NCBI RefSeq assembly: GCF_001413925.1
Contig: NZ_LBMJ01000001.1
Coordinates: 930,001 to 994,000 of the forward strand
Length of the DNA: 64,000 bases
Source: Nonlabens sp. YIK11
GTDB taxonomy: Bacteria > Bacteroidota > Bacteroidia > Flavobacteriales > Flavobacteriaceae
Reading direction: 5' to 3'
In this document: one piece after another, positions 23,996-31,661 of the stretch
Layout: the number at the start of each line of letters is the position of its first letter
Numbering within the stretch: the first letter of the stretch is position 1
Made by a program: the position numbers and the translations under genes
Notes under the pieces: generated by a model
What the model saw: only the letters and a program-made list of their open reading frames with translations
The model's database searches: none
Told to the model about the DNA's origin: nothing

Positions 23996-26821
23996 TTACG
24001 CAATATTTCTAATGTTGCGCATTTTCAAATAGGCCTCACTAGCTGCAGCAGCAACTATGGGGTCTTTTTTTGTTGTGGCTCTAACCAGTAAAGGCATGAA
24101 ATCTTCGTTTCCTGAATCTACTATGACTTGAATGACAAGTTTATTAAGAGCACGATCCTGTAGCTCTAGTAATTGTAGATAACATTGCTTTTCAGTAGGC
24201 AAATGAATGCGGTCATTTATCTCTGATAGGTTTGCATCATGGCTGCTTATGGAAGATTCAATGATAGGGAACAGCTGGGTTTTGAAATTACGTGAAATAA
24301 GCCCTTCCAGAAATTCCATGGTGGCTCTACGAGTTTCCTTTTTATCACTTTGTAGTCCGCGATAGGCGATGAAAACATCCCTGGAATTAAAATGCAGCGC
24401 CAGGATATTAAAGATTCTCTTCAAATTGTTGTCCAGGGCCTTGCGCAACCCTATGATGAGTTCTTTTCTGGAACCTGTCTCATGGATGTCAATCACCCTT
24501 TCTGGATGTAAATTGGATCGCTCTACAATGCGCTGGCAGTAATAGCAGGCTTCTAAGAGGCGATATTGTTCACATTCAGACCTGATGATCTTAAAATATA
24601 CGCGTTGCGGAATGTGAAGGTCGCCTTGGGCCTTTTTGAAAACCGAAAGCTCATTAGTGATTCTCGTACGCAATTTCAGGCTGCCTTCCTGACTCAAGCT
24701 CAAGAGTGCTCGCACTGCCTTGGTGGTTCCCAGTTCTAAAAGAATGTCTGGTAAATATTTCTTGACGGCTATGGGAGCCACTGGATCCTTGTAACGCTTT
24801 ATCAAATATGTAATGATGCTGTTTCCATAATTAGAGATGGCTATTATGGCGCTTTCGCGAAAGCGTGCATCATCCAACTCATTGATTAACAACGGTAAAA
24901 AGTTTTCATGAGCTGTATTTCCTGCTGCAAGTATGGCTGCGGTGCGCAACTCGTGATCTGGATTTTCAAAATATCTAAGGATAAAACGGTGTCTATTTTC
25001 ACCTTTTGCATACCCTATAGCCTTGACCAGTTCGATGACTTCTTCTTTCCTGAAGTTTCCTTCATTGCGGTCCAGTTCGTCCAAAAATAGATTGATACGT
25101 AGGTCTAGGTTATATTTTGCGGCCAGCTTAGGATTGTCTTCGGTTTCCTGAGCCAGACATAATAATGCTGCACTGGAAATGTAGTCGCTCTCGTGATCCA
25201 AGTAATTTTCAAAAAACTGCTCTGGGAATTTAGTGTCCTGGCTCATTAGGTATTGCATGGCCGCGAGAACGACCTCGTCGTTTTCAGTGTAAATCAGGTC
25301 GTGAACTTTACCTACGGGATGGCCTCGATCAACATATTTTAAATTGGCAATCGCACTAGCCACCACGTGTGGATCTGAATGTTCCAAAAGGTTGATGATG
25401 GGCGCTTTGAGAGATCGATGTGCCAGTTCTGGGACGCGATCCAGCATGTATAGGATGTCTTTTGACCCACCAGATTCAAAGACTACTTTCATGTTGTTGC
25501 GTATCAAACTGTTCGAGCGTTTCTCGAGTTTGATCTGTTCCTTGCTCACGATCATTTCCTTAAAGGTGCCAAAGTACGCATCACGTACCTTCATGATCAT
25601 GATCACCCATGCAACCACTAATACCAGAATGAGTATGGTAATAAAAACAGGCGACAGATCAAACGCCCTTACAATGAATATCAGAATCAGACCCGCGAGT
25701 CCAGTGGCAACGCTATCCACGACGACATCGATAAAGGTTTTGGTTTTGTTCTTTACATCGCTAGGAATAGGCAGTGCGAGTAGTTCTACCGCACTCTTAT
25801 GAAGCGACTGCTTCAAGCTACCATCTAGGCCTTTAAGAACAATCACTACCCATAATTCTGGTATGAACAATAGCACGACGCAACAAAAGACGATTCCTAT
25901 AGGAAGTGCGGCAAGGCCAGTACTCACGCCACTTTTTGATAAAATGTGTCTTGTAATAAATAGCTGAATAACCAGAGAAACTATATTGAATGTAGAAAAC
26001 CAAAATCCAAAAAAGGAAGCCAGTTCCTGCGAGTCTGGAATATTGCGCGACGAGATGTAGCTAAATTGATAGTCCACCAGTTTTGCCACCAGAACGCCTA
26101 TCCCAATGACTGCTGCCAGCGCAGACAGGTGTTTTGAGTTAAATATAAGTTTAACACTGCTCTCGCTAGAAACCGTGGCACGTTCCTTACGTTTAAAAGA
26201 ACTCAACTTATCAACGCGATTGCGCCAGATGGAATTCATCACAAAGATGCAGCCCATGATCATGAAACTTGCCAGTATCAATAGGGCGCCATTCCCAACA
26301 TGTTCTGCCAGTAGGGACGTGAGATAACCACCTACAATACCACCAGCAATACCACCAGCACCTATAAAACCAAAAAGTCGCTTTGCTTCTCTAACATTGA
26401 AGACGACGTTTGCCATAACCCAAAACTGACTGGTAGCCAACAGGGCAAACAAGGCAACGATCGTGTAAAAACAATAGGCTAGAAAACCGTTAAAGTAACC
26501 TACAGCAATGAGGACACCCATGATCATAAAGATCACGGTAAACACCATCAATGTGTAGCGTATGAGTGACTTGAGCTTGAACCGCTCTAATGACTTGTTA
26601 TAGAGTAATGATCCTGCAACTGCAGCAAGGGCGATGATCACAAAAGCTTCCGCTAGGGCATCTGCGCCCAGTTCAGAAAGGAAAAGTGCGTTAACCGTAG
26701 GCTTGACTACGAGTAACGCACTTATAATTAAAAATATGTAGAGTTGCATGAGAAGCGAGATCGAAAGCTCGCCACTCCTTATGTCAAAAACTTTACGTAT
26801 CCTGTCGGACAACCACTTCAT
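23996..26821 (-). CDS. NTT-family (ATP/ADP translocase-like) membrane transporter fused to HEAT repeats
   Basis: A 941-residue fusion. The first about 440 residues hold roughly twelve transmembrane helices in the pattern of TLC/NTT nucleotide transporters (MFS-like): LYIFLIISALLVVKPTVNALFLSELG, FGFIGAGGIAGGIVGG near residue 150, KGLDGSLKQSLHKSAVELLALPIP near 330-353. The last 500 residues are cytosolic HEAT-like helical repeats (HVVASAIANLKYVDRG, ELRTAAILAAGNTAHENFLPLLINEL, RRATMEFLEGLI). Parasitic bacteria use NTTs to take ATP from a host; HEAT-tailed relatives in free-living bacteria have no proven substrate. Its start lies 29 bases inside the end of the upstream serine hydrolase gene, so they form an operon. 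A palindrome copy encodes ARFRES in one HEAT unit. Confidence 0.82.
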   Translation of the reverse strand: MKWLSDRIRKVFDIRSGELSISLLMQLYIFLIISALLVVKPTVNALFLSELGADALAEAFVIIALAAVAGSLLYNKSLERFKLKSLIRYTLMVFTVIFMIMGVLIAVGYFNGFLAYCFYTIVALFALLATSQFWVMANVVFNVREAKRLFGFIGAGGIAGGIVGGYLTSLLAEHVGNGALLILASFMIMGCIFVMNSIWRNRVDKLSSFKRKERATVSSESSVKLIFNSKHLSALAAVIGIGVLVAKLVDYQFSYISSRNIPDSQELASFFGFWFSTFNIVSLVIQLFITRHILSKSGVSTGLAALPIGIVFCCVVLLFIPELWVVIVLKGLDGSLKQSLHKSAVELLALPIPSDVKNKTKTFIDVVVDSVATGLAGLILIFIVRAFDLSPVFITILILVLVVAWVIMIMKVRDAYFGTFKEMIVSKEQIKLEKRSNSLIRNNMKVVFESGGSKDILYMLDRVPELAHRSLKAPIINLLEHSDPHVVASAIANLKYVDRGHPVGKVHDLIYTENDEVVLAAMQYLMSQDTKFPEQFFENYLDHESDYISSAALLCLAQETEDNPKLAAKYNLDLRINLFLDELDRNEGNFRKEEVIELVKAIGYAKGENRHRFILRYFENPDHELRTAAILAAGNTAHENFLPLLINELDDARFRESAIIAISNYGNSIITYLIKRYKDPVAPIAVKKYLPDILLELGTTKAVRALLSLSQEGSLKLRTRITNELSVFKKAQGDLHIPQRVYFKIIRSECEQYRLLEACYYCQRIVERSNLHPERVIDIHETGSRKELIIGLRKALDNNLKRIFNILALHFNSRDVFIAYRGLQSDKKETRRATMEFLEGLISRNFKTQLFPIIESSISSHDANLSEINDRIHLPTEKQCYLQLLELQDRALNKLVIQVIVDSGNEDFMPLLVRATTKKDPIVAAAASEAYLKMRNIRNIA
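24850..24865. repeat. Dispersed palindrome, copy 6 (16 bp, in NTT-HEAT gene)
   Basis: Perfect CGCTTTCGCGAAAGCG, read on the minus strand as RFRES within a HEAT repeat. Confidence 0.95.
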
Positions 26822-27773
26822 TCTCTTGTTCTAATTCTACAGGCAAGATAACAGATTTGCGCAATGCCAATTCTGCTGGCTGTACTAAATTTCTGATAAT
26901 TTGTTCACCGTTAGGATCTTCAATCAGCGCAACAAGAATGTACTTTCTGCCATCTTCTCCCCAAACTAGGATAGAGTCAGAATGCCAGTTTTTCCATGAT
27001 CCGCTTTTTCTAAAAAGGCGTGCGTCTGGCGCAATACGATCAAGAGTATTTACAAACTTGTGGTGCAATGATGGATTTTCCATAATGTCCAACATTTCCT
27101 TGCTTCTTGTTTTGTTGATCAATTGACCGGTAGCCAATTGATAGTAGAATTTTGCTACTGCATCTGTTGTTGCTGCGTGGCTTAAACCTCTTATAGGCTC
27201 TGGATTTCTTTTTCCTTGAGCGGCATATCTTTTACCTACCCAAAGACCACCAACGCCATCCTTGTCATAAAATGGATTGGATGGATCACACATCAGGTCT
27301 TCAATCTTTTGAAAACCTACACGATCAATCATTCTGGTAGATGCTGCGTTGTTTGATTTTGAAATCATCAACCACATGTCATCTCTAACCTTAGGCGTAT
27401 CTTTTAGTTCACCATTTTCAATCGCGTCCATTGCTGCATATAAAACGGCAATTTTAGGAAGGCTGGCAGCATACATCATGTTGCTACCATTGATACTGGC
27501 GTATTTTATATTCTCTGCATCATTAAGATCAACTAGGCTTACTGACATCCTTTTTTGCTGGATCAACTTCCTCCAGTCAGGGTTTGCCATCAATTGAGCT
27601 TTTAGATTGAGTTGTAGGGTAGTGTTTTGAAACGTTTTAACATCTTTATTATTCAATGCTAAGTTTACTAGCGGTGCATCATCGTCTGCTGCACTCATAT
27701 TCCAAGAAGCTGCTAGGAATAGAAAAATAAGAATTCTGTTTAACATACTGATTTTTAGGGTTTTTCGATTCAT
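26793..27773 (-). CDS. Class A beta-lactamase-like serine hydrolase (secreted)
   Basis: A 326-residue protein: signal peptide (LNRILIFLFLAASWNMSAA), then a beta-lactamase/transpeptidase-like domain. SxxK appears as AASLPKIAVL near residue 106, SxN as ISKSNNAAS near 142, and KSG as FRKSGSWKNW near 264. As in the hydrolase at 22756, no clear ExxLN motif is visible, so substrate and antibiotic hydrolysis are open. The start at 27773 (MNRKTLK) is used because an upstream ATG adds only a few unlikely residues; MLNR at 27746 is also possible. It overlaps the NTT-HEAT gene by 29 bases. Confidence 0.78.
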   Translation of the reverse strand: MNRKTLKISMLNRILIFLFLAASWNMSAADDDAPLVNLALNNKDVKTFQNTTLQLNLKAQLMANPDWRKLIQQKRMSVSLVDLNDAENIKYASINGSNMMYAASLPKIAVLYAAMDAIENGELKDTPKVRDDMWLMISKSNNAASTRMIDRVGFQKIEDLMCDPSNPFYDKDGVGGLWVGKRYAAQGKRNPEPIRGLSHAATTDAVAKFYYQLATGQLINKTRSKEMLDIMENPSLHHKFVNTLDRIAPDARLFRKSGSWKNWHSDSILVWGEDGRKYILVALIEDPNGEQIIRNLVQPAELALRKSVILPVELEQENEVVVRQDT

Positions 27774-27897
27774 GTTAAAAGATTCATAAACCATGCCGAA
27801 TGTATTTAATGATATGGTTTTAAAACGTTAAAAACCAACATTTAACACTTTTTATCCTTAGGCTATGATTTGAATCATCCTTTTAACGATTGAACGT

Positions 27898-27905
27898 TAC
27901 ATTTG
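27898..27905 (+). promoter_or_regulatory. -7 box TACATTTG for hemW
   Basis: Full TAnnTTTG match ending six bases before ATG 27912. It overlaps the upstream TTG codons, which supports the ATG as the true start. Confidence 0.5.
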
Positions 27906-27911
27906 TTGCAC

Positions 27912-29048
27912 ATGAGCGGCATTTATATTCACATTCCTTTTTGTAAGCAAGCTTGTCACTATTGTGACTTTCATTTTGTGACATCCATGAAACACAAGAA
28001 TCGTGTAGTGGCGGCGCTTCAGGAAGAATTGCGGCTGCGCAGTAGCGAGGCAAAAAACACCAGTATTGAGACCATATATTTTGGCGGTGGAACTCCTAGC
28101 GTTCTGGAAAGCACCGCTATCGATGCTATTATTGAGACCGTTTATTCCAATTATCAGGTAATTGCTGATCCAGAAATCACTCTTGAGGCAAATCCTGACG
28201 ACTTGACACCAGAAAAGATAGAAGCACTTGCAAAGACCAAAATCAATAGATTGAGCATAGGCGTGCAATCCTTTTTTGAAGAAGATCTCAAGTTAATGAA
28301 CAGAGCTCATAATGCGGTAGAGGCGATGGAGTGTATCTCGCTTTCGCGAAAGCGTTTTCCCAACATATCCATTGATCTTATTTACGGCATCCCAGGATTG
28401 ACTGACGACCGCTGGCGCGAAAACCTTTTCAAGGCCATTGACCTGAAAGTACCGCACATTTCAAGTTATGCGCTTACCGTGGAAGATGATACCGCGCTTA
28501 AGACGTTTATTGAGAAAGGTATTATTGATGAGGTCGACGATGAACAGGCGCAACGCCAATTCAATATTTTGCTGGATACCATGCAGTTGCATTCCTATGA
28601 GAATTATGAGTTTTCAAACTTTGGCAAAGAAGGCTTTTTCTCTCGCAACAATACCGCTTACTGGACAGGTAAATCCTATATAGGCATTGGTCCCAGCGCG
28701 CATAGTTTTGACGGTAAAAGGCGCGCCTGGAACATCAACAACAATGTCAAATATGTAAAAGCCATTGAGGCTGGAGACTTGCCTCAAGAAATTGAGGAGC
28801 TTACGGTAGTAGATCGTTACAATGAATACATCATGACTGGTCTGCGCACCATTTATGGAGTTTCCTTATCGCATGTGGAACGTGAATACGGTTCCAAATT
28901 CAAGGAGTATCTCTTACAGCAATCCACAAACTATCTCAAGGATCATTTACTATATTTAGATGATGATACATTGCGCGTCACTCGCAAGGGAAAATTTCTG
29001 AGTGATGGTATCGCCAGTGAACTCTTCATGCTCAACCTTAATTCATGA
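27912..29048 (+). CDS. hemW: Radical SAM heme chaperone HemW
   Basis: A 378-residue radical S-adenosylmethionine protein of the HemW (formerly HemN-like) family, which binds heme and delivers it to membrane respiratory proteins. The cluster motif is CKQACHYCDFHF with cysteines 11, 15 and 18 (CxxxCxxC). Next come YFGGGTPSVL near residue 59, EANPDDLT near 97, RLSIGVQSF near 115, and the C-terminal HemN_C domain (YIGIGPSAHSF, EYIMTGLRT). The extra cysteine of true coproporphyrinogen oxidases (CxxxCxxCxC) is absent, which favours HemW. A palindrome copy encodes SLSRKR near residue 145. Confidence 0.95.
   Translation: MSGIYIHIPFCKQACHYCDFHFVTSMKHKNRVVAALQEELRLRSSEAKNTSIETIYFGGGTPSVLESTAIDAIIETVYSNYQVIADPEITLEANPDDLTPEKIEALAKTKINRLSIGVQSFFEEDLKLMNRAHNAVEAMECISLSRKRFPNISIDLIYGIPGLTDDRWRENLFKAIDLKVPHISSYALTVEDDTALKTFIEKGIIDEVDDEQAQRQFNILLDTMQLHSYENYEFSNFGKEGFFSRNNTAYWTGKSYIGIGPSAHSFDGKRRAWNINNNVKYVKAIEAGDLPQEIEELTVVDRYNEYIMTGLRTIYGVSLSHVEREYGSKFKEYLLQQSTNYLKDHLLYLDDDTLRVTRKGKFLSDGIASELFMLNLNS
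28339..28354. repeat. Dispersed palindrome, copy 7 (16 bp, in hemW)
   Basis: Perfect CGCTTTCGCGAAAGCG, read as SLSRKR in HemW between EAMECI and FPNISIDLIYG. Confidence 0.95.
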
Positions 29049-29866
29049 AATATTTCTTACTCCTTTTCATTTCCTTATTGATCTTTTCATCTTGTAAAAC
29101 TGAGGAAGAAGACCAGCTTACCAGATTGACTTATGATCAAATGACAGATCTAGTCATTTCTAATGCCTTGGTACTACCTGATGATGTGAAGTATTATGGG
29201 CTGGACGGTACATTGCTCAGTGAAGAGGAAAGAGAAGCCGCGTCTGAAGATCTGCTTTATGCAGACTGGTATATCAATAACGAGTTGGTGCTCATCAAAG
29301 TCCAATTAAATGATTCTGACGCCGAAAGAAAACGTCGCAAGAAAGAGCCCTTATTTACCAGCATCGATAACCTGGATTGCGCCAGGCTTGATGCTATTCT
29401 TGAAGAAATCTACGATCGCGATCAACAAAATAGAACCGACAATTTGATGGACGAGTCTATCGACCAGAACAATCTGGAAGCTATTGAGCTTATTCTGGAC
29501 AAGTGCGGCATGCCTACCAGTGATACCAGCAGTAGCAAATCCCTTCAAGGCATCTGGCTGGTTATCCAGCACGCTGGTGCCGACAAACGTGAGCAATATT
29601 TTCCGTTATTGGAAAAGGCAGCACAAAGAGGTGATCTGGATTTGCAGGACATCGCATTGATGAAGGACCGCATGCTGCTGGACAAGAATGAACCTCAAAT
29701 TTACGGTTCTCAAGTTTTGATCAATGACGGCATCTATGAGCTGTACCAGTTACAAGATCCAGAAAGGGTAGATGCAAGACGAGCCACAGTTGGCTTAGGC
29801 CCGTTATCAGAATATCTGGCGCATTGGGACATTGAATTTAGCGTTGTCCAAAAACCACTGAACTAA
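29045..29866 (+). CDS. DUF6624 family lipoprotein
   Basis: A 273-residue lipoprotein (MKYFLLLFISLLIFSSCKTEEE; cysteine about residue 17). The C-terminal half fits DUF6624: IWLVIQHAGADKREQYFPLLEKAAQRGDLDLQDIALMKDRMLL near 178-220, then IYGSQVLINDG and the RRATVGLGPLSEYL ending. The N-terminal part is charged and unrecognised. The function of DUF6624 is unknown; its helical build is compatible with protein binding. It overlaps hemW by ATGA and the cyclase gene by one base (TAATG), so hemW and the two lipoprotein genes form one operon. Confidence 0.75.
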   Translation: MKYFLLLFISLLIFSSCKTEEEDQLTRLTYDQMTDLVISNALVLPDDVKYYGLDGTLLSEEEREAASEDLLYADWYINNELVLIKVQLNDSDAERKRRKKEPLFTSIDNLDCARLDAILEEIYDRDQQNRTDNLMDESIDQNNLEAIELILDKCGMPTSDTSSSKSLQGIWLVIQHAGADKREQYFPLLEKAAQRGDLDLQDIALMKDRMLLDKNEPQIYGSQVLINDGIYELYQLQDPERVDARRATVGLGPLSEYLAHWDIEFSVVQKPLN

Positions 29867-30669
29867 TGAAAGTTATAACCCTATTCCTTCTGGCCACGTT
29901 GGTCTCTTGTATCACTACAAAAAACGACCCTATGGAAACTACCTTACTCATTGACGACCAACCGTTCTCCATCGATCTTAACAATCCTATTGACATAAGT
30001 CTTGCGGTAAAAAACAATGCCGGCGTTGGCGCCTGGTATATCGATCAGCCCAAAATTACACATGTTGAAGTGGACGGTTACGTAGGCAAGGTTTCCATGG
30101 GCGGCAGCACTAATTTTAATGATGTGTTTTTCAATCCACACAGTCATGGGACGCATACAGAATGCATAGGTCACATTACCGAAGAATTTCATAGCGTGAA
30201 TAAGGCGCTGGATAAAAGCTTTTTCACAGCTCAACTCATCACGGTGACTCCAGAAAGTCGTGATGGCGACCAAGTAATCACGGCTGCCATGTTTGAGGAT
30301 TTGGATAAAGTAGATGCAGTGATCATACGCACGCTGCCCAATACAGATGACAAAAAAAGCAAGAATTACAGCAATACGAATCCGCCATATTTGATGGAAG
30401 AGGTGATGTTACGCTTTCGCGAAAGCGGCACCCAACACGTCCTCATCGATTTACCCAGTGTTGATAAAGAAAGAGATAACGGTGCCTTGCTGGCTCACAA
30501 AGCCTTCTGGGATTTTGATGGAAACCAACGATTAAATGCCACAATCACAGAGTTGATCTACGTTCCTAGCGCTGTTGCTGACGGGAAATATATTCTAGAC
30601 CTGCAGGTGGCGCCAATTGAAAATGACGCCGCGCCATCGCGGCCTATCCTATATGCGATTAAATCCTAA
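29866..30669 (+). CDS. Cyclase family (kynurenine formamidase-like) lipoprotein
   Basis: A 267-residue metal-dependent hydrolase of the cyclase family. The metal-binding signature is HSHGTHTECIGHI near residues 90-102, the same layout as HxGTHxD in arylformamidases; the opening DISLAVKNNAG and final LPSVDKERDNGALLAHKAFW fit too. The N-terminus MKVITLFLLATLVSC looks like a lipoprotein signal, which would place it in the periplasm; if translation began at the internal Met (29932) it would be cytosolic. The substrate is unknown. A palindrome copy encodes LRFRESG. It starts on the stop codon of the upstream gene. Confidence 0.82.
   Translation: MKVITLFLLATLVSCITTKNDPMETTLLIDDQPFSIDLNNPIDISLAVKNNAGVGAWYIDQPKITHVEVDGYVGKVSMGGSTNFNDVFFNPHSHGTHTECIGHITEEFHSVNKALDKSFFTAQLITVTPESRDGDQVITAAMFEDLDKVDAVIIRTLPNTDDKKSKNYSNTNPPYLMEEVMLRFRESGTQHVLIDLPSVDKERDNGALLAHKAFWDFDGNQRLNATITELIYVPSAVADGKYILDLQVAPIENDAAPSRPILYAIKS
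30412..30427. repeat. Dispersed palindrome, copy 8 (16 bp, in cyclase gene)
   Basis: Perfect CGCTTTCGCGAAAGCG, read as RFRES. Confidence 0.95.
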
Positions 30670-30674
30670 CTTTG
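30667..30674 (+). promoter_or_regulatory. -7 box TAACTTTG for the DUF4230 gene
   Basis: Full TAnnTTTG match that begins on the stop codon of the cyclase gene and ends four bases before ATG 30679; again an almost leaderless arrangement. Confidence 0.45.
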
Positions 30675-30678
30675 TCAT

Positions 30679-31293
30679 ATGGAGTATTTATTCATATGTC
30701 TTGCAGTAGGAGCAGTAGCTGCATTCTTTATTTTTAGATGGTTCGGTGGGTCTTCTAAAGACAACCGGCAGGAGCAAAGCGTGGTGTTGATGGAAAAAAT
30801 CAGGACGGTTTGTAAATTCATCACGGTTGAAGGCGACTTTGCCGAAATCTACCATTATCAAAATGTCAAGGACAAAATAGCCAACTTCCTGCTGGGCAAG
30901 AAAAAAGCCATCATCCTTATCAATGCCAAAGCTCACATAGGATTTGACCTGACAAAAATCCGCATGGAGAGCGATACTGACAATAAAATCATACGTTTGA
31001 CCGAGTTCCCACAACCGCAACTCATGAGTATCGAGACCGATTTTAATTACTACGACAAGAGCGAAGGTTGGGCCAATTATTTTACCAGTGATGACCTGAC
31101 TGAGGTCACTCGCAATGCAAAACAGCACATCGTCGATAAGATCCCAGAAAGCGGTCTTATGGAACAAGCCAGAAAGGAAGCCCTAAATACCATCCAACTC
31201 ATGGAAGGACTGGCGCAAACCATAGGTTGGAAATTGGATTACACCGCTTTGATTTTGGACAAGGCGATGGACACCAAAAAACTACCAGAATAG
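30679..31293 (+). CDS. DUF4230 domain protein with N-terminal membrane anchor
   Basis: A 204-residue protein with one N-terminal transmembrane helix (LFICLAVGAVAAFFIFRWF) and a DUF4230 domain: LMEKIRTVCKFITVEGDFAEIYHYQNV near 38-62, KKAIILINAKAHIGFDLTKIRM near 74-95, then GLMEQARKEALNTIQLM near 160. The family is widespread in bacteria and has no assigned role. It ends on the start codon of the next gene (TAGTG), which indicates translational coupling. Confidence 0.82.
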   Translation: MEYLFICLAVGAVAAFFIFRWFGGSSKDNRQEQSVVLMEKIRTVCKFITVEGDFAEIYHYQNVKDKIANFLLGKKKAIILINAKAHIGFDLTKIRMESDTDNKIIRLTEFPQPQLMSIETDFNYYDKSEGWANYFTSDDLTEVTRNAKQHIVDKIPESGLMEQARKEALNTIQLMEGLAQTIGWKLDYTALILDKAMDTKKLPE

Positions 31294-31661
31294 TGGAAAT
31301 TGACCAGCTTCAGGACTATTGCCTCGCAAAAAAAGGAACCACGCAAGAAATGCCCTTTGACAACGAGACACTGGTATTTAAAGTTATGGGGAAGATGTTC
31401 ATGCTGCTGGGACTGGAACGTTGGGAACGCGGTGAGCCATCCATAAATGTCAAATGTGATCCTCAAAAAGCCATTGAATTGCGTGAGCAATATGACGGTG
31501 TAGTTACCAGCGCCTGGCACATGAATAAAACCCACTGGAACACCATACATTTGAATCAGTCCATGACAGATGCTGAAGTCCTGAAATGGATCGATCACAG
31601 TTATGCACTTGTTGTAGCTGGATTGACTAAAAAACTACAAGCCCAATTAAACACCATCTAA
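31293..31661 (+). CDS. MmcQ/YjbR family DNA-binding protein
   Basis: A 122-residue protein of the CyaY-like MmcQ/YjbR fold. It reads EIDQLQDYCLAKKGTTQEMP, then DNETLVFKVMGKMFML, CDPQKAIELREQYDGVVTSAWHMNKTHWNTI and DAEVLKWIDHSYALVVAGL, covering the whole family pattern. The family is proposed to bind DNA non-specifically; its role is not settled. The start is GTG 31293, overlapping the upstream stop by one base; a longer in-frame reading from 31227 lies wholly inside the DUF4230 gene and is not needed. It touches the MutS-like gene downstream. Confidence 0.88.
   Translation: MEIDQLQDYCLAKKGTTQEMPFDNETLVFKVMGKMFMLLGLERWERGEPSINVKCDPQKAIELREQYDGVVTSAWHMNKTHWNTIHLNQSMTDAEVLKWIDHSYALVVAGLTKKLQAQLNTI

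Noticed and set aside
22756..27773. The two SxxK proteins considered as antibiotic-resistance beta-lactamases
   Set aside because: SxxK, SxN and KSG are present but no clear ExxLN motif is visible and the surrounding insertions are unlike class A enzymes; a non-lactam hydrolase is as likely.
31227..31292. N-terminal extension of the MmcQ/YjbR gene
   Set aside because: It lies within the DUF4230 gene and has no family similarity; GTG 31293 gives the normal length.
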